From the NCBI GenBank assembly GCA_017503015.1, contig JAFVTX010000008.1, forward strand, positions 1 to 53,669: a DNA stretch of 53,669 nt, written 5' to 3'. The DNA is from Fibrobacter sp. Lineage in GTDB: Bacteria > Fibrobacterota > Fibrobacteria > Fibrobacterales > Fibrobacteraceae. The translations under genes and the position numbers were made by a program. Numbering within the stretch: the first letter of the stretch is position 1; the number at the start of each line of letters is the position of its first letter. The notes beneath the pieces are model-generated. The model had not been told where the DNA came from. It ran no database searches and saw only the letters and a list, made by a program, of their open reading frames with translations. Positions 34,154-39,974 of this stretch are shown one piece after another.

Positions 34154-34600
34154 ATGCGCCGTTCGTTTAGAACCCTGGGAATCGCCCTCTGTCTTGCAGG
34201 CTACGGCCTGGTTCTTGGCGATCCGGCACCTGCAGGAGACGCGCCTGAGCCCGGTTCTCCCGGAGACACCCTCACCAGAGAAGACAAGCGCATGGCCTAC
34301 CTGGTCTACAAGCTCCTGGACAAAGACGGAAAAATCAAGGGCGCAAACCTGGAGCGTGGCAAAAAACTCTTTTACCAGAACTGCAGGGGCTGCCACAATA
34401 TCGACGGCAGACGAATCAATTTCACGCCGATGGAGGCAAAGCCCACCTACCTGGGGCAAAGGGCCCGGGAAGACATGCCCACATTCTGGTACCAGATGAA
34501 TTTCGGTGACGAGACCCGGGAGGGCATGGAACCGTTTTACGACGAGCTCACGCTGGACGAAATGGTAGATATCGCGGGCTACGCCCAGACGCTGCCCTAA
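34154..34600 (+). CDS. Small monohaem c-type cytochrome
   Basis: The 148-residue protein has a signal peptide (GIALCLAGYGLVLG) and a Pro/Asp-rich spacer, then one class-I cytochrome c domain. The haem motif is CRGCH (Cys77, Cys80, His81); Met residues in the MPTFWYQMNFG / REGMEPF stretch can supply the distal ligand. The domain ends with the expected C-terminal helix (LDEMVDIAGYAQTLP). It would carry electrons in the periplasm. No oxidase, reductase or cytochrome maturation gene is adjacent, so the partner is unknown. Confidence 0.87.
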   Translation: MRRSFRTLGIALCLAGYGLVLGDPAPAGDAPEPGSPGDTLTREDKRMAYLVYKLLDKDGKIKGANLERGKKLFYQNCRGCHNIDGRRINFTPMEAKPTYLGQRAREDMPTFWYQMNFGDETREGMEPFYDELTLDEMVDIAGYAQTLP

Positions 34601-34626
34601 AAACGCTTTCGACTAAATCCGAACTA

Positions 34627-34649
34627 AGTCCGAACTAGACGGATTTTTT
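34627..34649 (+). terminator. Weak terminator after the cytochrome c gene
   Basis: AGTCCG / CGGATT (one G-T pair) with loop AACTAGA is followed by T6. It overlaps the convergent gene's stop codon. Confidence 0.45.
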
Positions 34650-36530
34650 CTGCATGACCTTGACTTCTTGGATAAAGGAGAGAAGCAAGGGATGGTTTTC
34701 TTCGCTGCCCACTTCTTGAATTTCGGCGTTGAAAGGCGCCTTGGACAGGTGCAGGGAATGCACGTAGAAGGTGATTTCCTTCATCTTGTCGCTGCGCTTG
34801 CCGGGGTCCTTCACCTGGGCGCCCAGCAGGGTTCCCGTCACCTTCGCATAGCGAAGCACCTTCACCAGATCAAAGGTATCCAGCTTGCGGTAGAGACTCC
34901 CGTACTTGGTGGCGTCCAGCGAAGACTGCATGGACGATTCGTCCTGACCGCCGCGGAGCTCGTAGTCCGGCGTGCCCGCCTCGTAGTGCGGGATACAGAA
35001 ATCCTTGCGCCATTCTTCCGTAGGAGCCTTCTCTGCATTTTCCAGAGCGCGAGAGGCATTGGGGCAAAAACCGTAACTTTCCAGAATGCTGAACACGCCC
35101 TCTTCCCGCTCCGGCTTAATCAAAAAGCCATAACCCGGAATGAACTCTTCCACGTTTTCCATGAACTGCGGGAAAGCCGAAAGCTCGTTCAGCGCCTTGG
35201 CGTCGTCAATCTTCAGCAGGCGCACCGTGCGGACCCGGGCTCCATAGAAGGATCCGTTCCATTCGTCCAGAGCCGAAGACACGTTGTCAGGCGTCTTGAC
35301 GCCGTTCCTAAAATGCTCGATTTCCGATTCCGGAAAACCGCTGCGGAGCCCCGAAAGGTAAGTCTCCTTGTCCAGGCTGAAACAGAGGAAGGTCTCGTCG
35401 TTCTTGGACACCGCGAGGGTCGAAAGCACGAACAGGATTCTCGGCGACGTGCCTACGGAGGCCACAATGTCAAAGTTCGGGAGCACCGAAACAGACGCCT
35501 CGGGCATGGGCATCACCGAAGTCTCCAGCCATTCCAGGCCGCTTGCGTTCAGCGCCACCTGCTCCACCTTGTGCACGCCCTTCTGCCCGGAGAGGGTAAA
35601 GTCCACAAGTCCCAGGAGCCACGCTTCCCGCAGGGGGCGGGGCAGGTTTTCCCAGCCCAGGTGGCGGCTCTTGTCCAGAATGCGGAAGGTGGGGTCCAGC
35701 ACCCAAAAAATCTGGGCGGCGTCCTGCACAGAGGTAACCGTGGAGAGGTTCTTGAAAAGGCTCTTGCAGAGCATGCGGTCTTTCTGGAAACGGACGCACA
35801 GCCACCAGGAGAGAATGTCCTGATGCAGGCGGAAACTGTTCTTCTTCAAAAAGTCAAGGGCCTTTTCCGAGGGGTAAAGGTTCGTGCCCACCAGGGAAAG
35901 CCAGCGGTTCTGGGTCAAGAAACTGAAAATCAGGGTCAGCTCCGATTCGGCGGCGCTAGACCACAGCTTGGAAGCCGATGTAAAGGAATCCAGGCAGAGC
36001 TGCCGGCTGCGGCGGTGCAGGGTCCCGTTGCCGTTCACCTTCAGTTCGCCCCGCTGGGCAAGTCCCAGCACCTTGCAAACGTGCCAGTCCAAAAGCACGC
36101 TGTAACCCACGTGTGTGCCCTTGGAAGGGTCCACCGGTTCGGGAACGTAACGGATGTTCTCCTCGAAATTCCTGAAACCGTAATACACGACAGCGGCAGG
36201 CGTCGAAGAACGCCACACCAAAAACTGCTGGCAAAGGGAAATCAAGAACTTCTGGAGCTCGGCGCTCTTGGCCGCCGGCACAGAAAGACGCAGCTCGTTG
36301 TAAGAAAGCCCGCGGCTCCCGCTCAGATAAATCAGGTCCAGACAATGCCGCTGCCAGCTCTCCAATTTTTGACGGATAGACTGCATGCGTTCTTCGCTGG
36401 AATAAAAGGATACTACCTCCGACTGAATCAAGGCGTTGTTCAGCAGGCCCTTCTTGCCATATGCCGTGGCGTGGACCTCACGCAGCATGGGCTTGGACAT
36501 TCCATCGAAAAATACAGACAAATCCATCAT
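34635..36530 (-). CDS. Helicase-associated domain (XPB/Ssl2 C-terminal-like) protein
   Basis: From the ATG giving MMDLSVFFDGMSK the protein has 631 residues; a TTG 12 codons upstream is less likely because AGGGG lies 7 nt before this ATG. Much of the length is helical winged-helix-like repeats. The region about 345-500 (VLPNFDIVASVGTSPRILFVLSTLAVSKNDETFLCFSLD, LRSGFPESEIEHF, VEEFIPGYGFLIKPE) resembles the Helicase_C_3/XPB-associated domain found in large uncharacterised bacterial proteins. No Walker A or DEAD box is visible, so it is not itself a helicase. Function unknown, probably DNA related. Monocistronic. Confidence 0.68.
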   Translation of the reverse strand: MMDLSVFFDGMSKPMLREVHATAYGKKGLLNNALIQSEVVSFYSSEERMQSIRQKLESWQRHCLDLIYLSGSRGLSYNELRLSVPAAKSAELQKFLISLCQQFLVWRSSTPAAVVYYGFRNFEENIRYVPEPVDPSKGTHVGYSVLLDWHVCKVLGLAQRGELKVNGNGTLHRRSRQLCLDSFTSASKLWSSAAESELTLIFSFLTQNRWLSLVGTNLYPSEKALDFLKKNSFRLHQDILSWWLCVRFQKDRMLCKSLFKNLSTVTSVQDAAQIFWVLDPTFRILDKSRHLGWENLPRPLREAWLLGLVDFTLSGQKGVHKVEQVALNASGLEWLETSVMPMPEASVSVLPNFDIVASVGTSPRILFVLSTLAVSKNDETFLCFSLDKETYLSGLRSGFPESEIEHFRNGVKTPDNVSSALDEWNGSFYGARVRTVRLLKIDDAKALNELSAFPQFMENVEEFIPGYGFLIKPEREEGVFSILESYGFCPNASRALENAEKAPTEEWRKDFCIPHYEAGTPDYELRGGQDESSMQSSLDATKYGSLYRKLDTFDLVKVLRYAKVTGTLLGAQVKDPGKRSDKMKEITFYVHSLHLSKAPFNAEIQEVGSEENHPLLLSFIQEVKVMQKKSV

Positions 36531-36634
36531 AGCGCATCCCCTGAAATAGGGACGCAAATCTAGCAAAAAAAGTGCCTGCCGTCAAAGGGCGTTCCCCGTC
36601 CTGGGGCCGGGTCGGGTGCTGCTCGCCTCTCGTC

Positions 36635-36720
36635 ACCCCGGACCTGATCCGGGGTCGGCTCATCGAGCCTTGCGATGTGTCATCCTGAGCGAAGCCCGTC
36701 AGGGCGAAGTCGAAGGATCT
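36635..36720. repeat. Dispersed palindromic repeats (two units)
   Basis: Unit 1: perfect 8-bp stem with loop CCTGA (36635-36655). Unit 2: GTCATCCTGAGCGAAGCC...GAAGTCGAAGGATCT (36679-36720). Both resemble copies found inside coding sequences in this window. Confidence 0.78.
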
Positions 36721-36768
36721 ATCGCAAGTCTCGCCACAAAGGTGCGACGCCCCCTAACGCAGACGCGA

Positions 36769-36802
36769 GTGTGTAATGTGTAGTGTGGGGTGTGGAATGA
36801 TT
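36769..36802. repeat. TGTGTAGTGTGG-type repeat (copy)
   Basis: GTGTGTAATGTGTAGTGTGG continues GGTGTGGAATGATT, matching the element at 23639-23657. Confidence 0.65.
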
Positions 36803-36849
36803 GTTTATCGGCGGGTTAGTCAGAGTCCTTAACGCAACAGACAGAAGAA

Positions 36850-36939
36850 TCAATCGGAGACAGTCGCATCCATCATCAGACGAGGGCCTAGCTGTTCAAT
36901 ACGATAGGAGTTATATGTTCGTTCTTTTTTCTTACTCAT
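36850..36939 (-). pseudogene. 29-residue LEPR-XLL-like leader peptide, probable remnant of a large surface protein
   Basis: A short reading frame encodes 29 residues: MSKKKERTYNSYRIEQLGPR then LMMDATVSD. GAGG lies 9 nt before the ATG. The RIEQLGPRLMMDA segment closely resembles the LEPR-XLL motif (RxExLEPRxLLDA) that opens very large secreted adhesin-like proteins. Such motifs normally head proteins of thousands of residues, so this is best read as the stub of a lost gene; the frame stops at TGA 36850 and neither it nor the sequence beyond (TTC TTC TGT CTG TTG CGT TAA) continues. It could instead be a functional micropeptide. It lies upstream of the FISUMP-gene 3' end in repeat-rich DNA. Confidence 0.55.
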
Positions 36940-36983
36940 ATAGGTTATCCTCGTTTTTTGATTTTGCAATCTAAATTCATCTC

Positions 36984-38183
36984 TTAGTTTTCATAAACAT
37001 AGTCTCTCGTACATCTGACTCCTACTATGGATCTATGTTTCGAATCAGGTACATATTTTCCCGTAATTTCTGCACCCTTTCTAACGTATCCAAATTCACC
37101 AGTTTCTATAGAGAACTTCAACACTTGAGCATGAGTATCATTTTCTTGAAGATTTCCATCCAAAACAGAGGGCAAGAACCAGGATGCATAGTTATTTCTC
37201 AACAAAATAGATAGTCCGGCAGCATCAACGCCCCCAGAAGCCTTAGAGACCGACAAAGAACCTCTTCCGCCAACAATTCCTACAGCCCATTCTCTCTTAT
37301 TCGTTATATGCCACCCCTCTGGACAAATGCCCCTATATTGCCTTCCGTAGTCGTCGGCATCCAATATGAAAGGACACTCGACCGTATTAGTTTTGTGATC
37401 ATTACATGCATAAGGGAAACCCATAACACCTGCCCAGGTGTACTGTCCACCGTAGAAATTATCGCAATACCACTCATCATCATCGTAACAGAATTTTATT
37501 GTATCCCCCTCAATGATTTCATCACCTTCTTTTAGAAATTTCCCGTAATTCAGATTCTGCGCAAAGACTTCAATTTTCTGCCCATTAGACAAAGTAAGCG
37601 TTCTTGTCTTGTAGACCTGATGGTCTCTTGGATCCTCGAATTCTCCATAACTCAGCTCGCTGTTGAATACGCTGTCCATAACGGGATAGTTGCTGGAGGA
37701 ACTAGGAACATATTCACTCGCAGGAATATAATAGTTGTTGGAACAAATATAATCTACCCACGATTGGCTTGCCCTATCCCAAACACTTTTTATGTAACCT
37801 TCTTTTGAGCAAGCCATATCTTCGGTACTAGTGCTGGATTTTTTTTCTATGCTAGAACTACTAGCCCCACTATCAGACAAACCTGAAAATGCAGTCTTGC
37901 CACTTGATGAAGACTTGCTAGACGTTGTTCTACTTGAAGAACCGGCTTCCTCAGCAGAGGATTCAATCTTTTTAGTAGAGCTACTTGATTCGTCATCGCA
38001 ATCCTTACAGACCGAAGATGAAGAATCGACCGCTGCATTTTCATCCGGTCCGTTGCTAGAGGCAGACGACGAATCGTCGCAGCCCCAAAGGGCGAAGAAT
38101 GCCGCCAACATAAAGATGGTTAGAGATTGCTTCCCCTGAAACAAGCTCAGGGTCGCAATGACACGCTGGAAAGACTTCTTCAT
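36984..38183 (-). CDS. FISUMP (Fibrobacter major paralogous domain) lipoprotein
   Basis: The 399-residue protein has a lipoprotein signal ending ALWGC (Cys35), then a Ser-rich linker about 36-125 (SSSSTKKIESSAEE, SSKSSSSGKTAF), then the Fibrobacter succinogenes major paralogous domain about 190-395: VYKTRTLTLSNGQKIEVFAQNLNYG, YTWAGVMGF, ICPEGWHITNKREW and VGVRCTRD. The family is surface-associated and of unknown function, with folds related to C-type-lectin/FGE-like domains. Residues 8-20 of the signal peptide (VIATLSLFQGKQS) are encoded by an inserted palindromic repeat, lengthening its n-region. Base composition is clearly more AT-rich than flanking genes, suggesting distinct origin. Confidence 0.88.
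   Translation of the reverse strand: MKKSFQRVIATLSLFQGKQSLTIFMLAAFFALWGCDDSSSASSNGPDENAAVDSSSSVCKDCDDESSSSTKKIESSAEEAGSSSRTTSSKSSSSGKTAFSGLSDSGASSSSIEKKSSTSTEDMACSKEGYIKSVWDRASQSWVDYICSNNYYIPASEYVPSSSSNYPVMDSVFNSELSYGEFEDPRDHQVYKTRTLTLSNGQKIEVFAQNLNYGKFLKEGDEIIEGDTIKFCYDDDEWYCDNFYGGQYTWAGVMGFPYACNDHKTNTVECPFILDADDYGRQYRGICPEGWHITNKREWAVGIVGGRGSLSVSKASGGVDAAGLSILLRNNYASWFLPSVLDGNLQENDTHAQVLKFSIETGEFGYVRKGAEITGKYVPDSKHRSIVGVRCTRDYVYEN
38125..38162. repeat. Palindromic repeat forming part of the FISUMP signal peptide
   Basis: The 38-bp element GATTGCTTCCCCTGAAACAA...GTCGCAATGAC has stem CCCTGA / TCAGGG. It is the widespread 'HCDPELxSGEAIS'-type intergenic repeat and here encodes residues 8-20 in another frame without a stop. 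Confidence 0.78.
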
Positions 38184-38302
38184 AAGAACATCCCCGTCTA
38201 TAGTTTATCTTGTGAAATATAGGTAATGCCCCTGCCAAAGTCCATACCCCCCCCATTGTAAAATTTGGGTAACAAATTGGGGGGGGTGGCACCGAAAACA
38301 GA
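38184..38302. other. Upstream region of the FISUMP gene with C8/G8 inverted homopolymers
   Basis: C8 (38247-38254) and G8 (38279-38286) are flanked by A/T so that a 10-bp stem ACCCCCCCCA / TGGGGGGGGT can form. The tracts lie 64-103 nt upstream of the FISUMP start codon. Confidence 0.7.
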
Positions 38303-38354
38303 ACTCTCGGCGGAAACGGTTCTTACTTGTAAAACATCGAGGGAGAGATTTGTT
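38303..38354. repeat. Direct repeats flanking the RhuM gene, left copies
   Basis: ACTCTCGGCGGAAAC (38303-38317) and ACATCGAGGGAGAGATTTG... (38334-38354) recur in the same order and orientation at 39498-39512 and 39688-39708. Confidence 0.85.
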
Positions 38355-38361
38355 TAAAAAT

Positions 38362-38391
38362 TTGCCCTTTCCTGGTTCTGTTTTGTATATT
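38362..38391 (+). promoter_or_regulatory. Candidate promoter of the RhuM gene
   Basis: TTGCCC (38362-38367) and TATATT (38386-38391) are separated by 18 nt. A transcript would start near 38398, just before the leader hairpin. Confidence 0.55.
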
Positions 38392-38400
38392 ACCCCGCGA

Positions 38401-38467
38401 AAGTCGTATTTCCATATCCCATAGCAGCCAAAATAGGCTGCGGGCTATGGAAATACGACTTTTTTTT
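38401..38467 (+). terminator. Terminator-like hairpin in the RhuM leader (possible attenuator)
   Basis: A perfect 16-bp stem (AAGTCGTATTTCCATA, 38401-38416, with 38446-38461) encloses a second 6-bp stem (GCAGCC / GGCTGC, loop AAAATA). Seven T follow (38461-38467), immediately before the GGAGG ribosome binding site at 38468-38472. Confidence 0.8.
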
Positions 38468-38476
38468 GGAGGTAAA

Positions 38477-39481
38477 ATGAGCAAAAAGGATAAAATTGAG
38501 ATTCCCGACCAGGTCGGGAACGAAAACAGGGGCGAAATCGTGCTTTACCAGCCGGAAGGCGAAGTCCGGCTGGAAGTGCGTGTAGAAAACGAGACGGTGT
38601 GGCTTACGCAAGCACAGATGGCTGCGCTGTTCGAAAGAGAGCGTTCCGTCATCGCAAAGCATATCAAAAACGTATTCAAGGAGGGCGAACTGGATTCAAA
38701 AGTGGTATGTGCAAATTTTGCACATACCACTCCCCATGGCGCAATTAAAGGGAAAATGCAGATTTCTGAGGTCGTCCTGTACAACCTTGACGTAATCATC
38801 TCTGTCGGCTATCGCGTTAAATCTATTGCTGGCACGCGTTTTCGCCAGTGGGCAAATCACGTCCTTAAAGACTACATGCTCAATGGCTATGTCGTGAACC
38901 AGCGAAAGCTATCGACCGATTTGCAGATTGCGGACCGTCTGCACGAACAGCGGCAACTCATCGAGAGCCAGGGAACAGAAATCGCGGATGTCCGGAAGTC
39001 TATTGCCGAACAGGATTCCCGGCTTTCTGCAGTCGAACAACGTATAGACTTTTTCGTGAATGCGGCACAAACTCCAACGGGTGGAATTCTTACGACTGGA
39101 ACGCGGTTTGACGGGTTTATACTGATTTCGGATCTTGTGAAAACCGCCAAAAAATCCGTAGTATTCATCGACCCGTATGCCACCGTCGAGGTGCTAAAAT
39201 TCGCGGCCATGCGGGCGAAAGGTGTCTCGGCGACAATCTACTCCCCGAGAATTACACCCGAATTCCAAGCTGCAGCAGAATTGCACAAAAAGCAGTACCC
39301 AAATTTAGAACTGAAGACCATGCGCACGATTCACGACCGTTTTCTTCTGGTCGATGACACTGTATATCTTTTTGGCGCAAGTTTCAAGGACATGGGTAAC
39401 GAGATGACGGCTTTCAGCGTGCTGGATTTTGTGACACCGGAGGAAGTCATCGAGAAAGTGAGGGAAAGCACGAAGGGGTAA
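38477..39481 (+). CDS. RhuM-family protein with C-terminal PLD-like domain
   Basis: The start at 38477 (MSKKDKIEIPDQ) is chosen because GGAGG lies 4 nt upstream and an earlier ATG (38447) falls in the hairpin stem. The 334-residue protein has the RhuM domain about 18-150: LTQAQMAALFERERSVIAKHI, YNLDVIISVGYRVKS and FRQWANHVLKDYMLNGY. A helical linker about 150-195 follows, then a phospholipase-D-like fold about 210-330 (VVFIDPYATVEVLKFAA, IHDRFLLVDDTVYLFGASF), where the HxK pair reads His-Asp-Arg. RhuM proteins occur in mobile and defence-island settings; function unproven. The gene is bracketed by direct repeats, has a terminator-like leader and a 31-bp internal palindrome. Confidence 0.85.
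   Translation: MSKKDKIEIPDQVGNENRGEIVLYQPEGEVRLEVRVENETVWLTQAQMAALFERERSVIAKHIKNVFKEGELDSKVVCANFAHTTPHGAIKGKMQISEVVLYNLDVIISVGYRVKSIAGTRFRQWANHVLKDYMLNGYVVNQRKLSTDLQIADRLHEQRQLIESQGTEIADVRKSIAEQDSRLSAVEQRIDFFVNAAQTPTGGILTTGTRFDGFILISDLVKTAKKSVVFIDPYATVEVLKFAAMRAKGVSATIYSPRITPEFQAAAELHKKQYPNLELKTMRTIHDRFLLVDDTVYLFGASFKDMGNEMTAFSVLDFVTPEEVIEKVRESTKG
38701..38731. repeat. 31-bp near-perfect palindrome inside the RhuM coding sequence
   Basis: The arms AGTGGTATGTGCAAA (38701-38715) and TTTGCACATACCACT (38717-38731) are exact complements around a single base. They encode part of VVCANFAHTT. Confidence 0.9.
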
Positions 39482-39497
39482 AAAAACTTAGCGAAAG

Positions 39498-39708
39498 ACT
39501 CTCGGCGGAAACTCGCAGGGACTAACAGTCACAAGAGTTTCCTCCTGCAGAAACGATTTTTGCCCAAAAAAAGTCTTGACCGCAAAGCACTTGTGAACCA
39601 GAGCCATTTTTTTTGTTTATTGACCGAGATGTGAGTTTCTCGAGTGAACAGTCGAACGAAGTGAGTCCCTGTGAACGAGAGATATTCACATCGAGGGAGA
39701 GATTTGTT
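39498..39708. repeat. Direct repeats flanking the RhuM gene, right copies
   Basis: ACTCTCGGCGGAAAC (39498-39512) and the ACATCGAGGGAGAGATTTG... repeat (39688-39708). The distance between the two units is 190 nt here against 31 nt on the left, so about 159 extra bases lie between them. Confidence 0.85.
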
Positions 39709-39737
39709 GAAGGAAACGCCCGCCAAAATAATAGCGG

Positions 39738-39902
39738 ATCCTCGCCTTGATTCGACTTCGCTCACCACAGGTCGCGAGGATGACGAGAAGGGTTGCGGGG
39801 TCTTAGGGGCAGAGCCCCTAGGAGAGGGGGTAGGCAAAGACTTGCCCCTGAAAATTGCTGGTATGAAAAGTATGGATCCCGTCGCTGCGCTCCAGGATGA
39901 CA
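39738..39902. repeat. Dispersed GGATCC...GGATGAC palindromic repeats (two units)
   Basis: Unit 1 has perfect arms ATCCTCGC and GCGAGGAT at 39738-39745 and 39774-39781. Unit 2 runs from GGATCCC (39874) to CAGGATGACA (about 39902). Confidence 0.65.
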
Positions 39903-39974
39903 GCGGGCATGACATGGTGGGGCAAGGCTTTGCCGAGGGGGAGGCTTCCCCCGCCAAGGTAAAGAGGGAAAACT

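Larger units (their letters stand above)
36531..36849. other. Gene-free stretch built from dispersed repeats
   Basis: It holds the hairpin ACCCCGGA / TCCGGGGT at 36635-36655, a GTCATCC...GGATCT element at 36679-36720 (sister of the insert in the PHP gene), and the GTGTGTAATGTGTAGTGTGG repeat at 36769-36802. No protein-coding potential is seen. Confidence 0.7.
39482..39974. other. Gene-free repeat-rich interval after RhuM
   Basis: It holds right copies of the RhuM flanking repeats, the hairpin ATCCTCGC / GCGAGGAT (39738-39781) followed by GACG, and a GGATCCC...GGATGACA element near 39874-39902. No supported gene: the only long minus-strand frame here is out of frame with, and mostly inside, the DinG gene. 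Confidence 0.7.

Noticed and set aside
34668-36563. 631-residue plus-strand frame opposite the helicase-associated gene
   Set aside because: Antisense composition and no motifs; the minus-strand frame shows recognisable domain character and a ribosome binding site.
38056-38292. 78-residue minus-strand frame containing CHCDPELVSGEAIS
   Set aside because: This peptide is the well-known translation of the palindromic repeat; the frame overlaps the FISUMP start out of frame and is not a gene.
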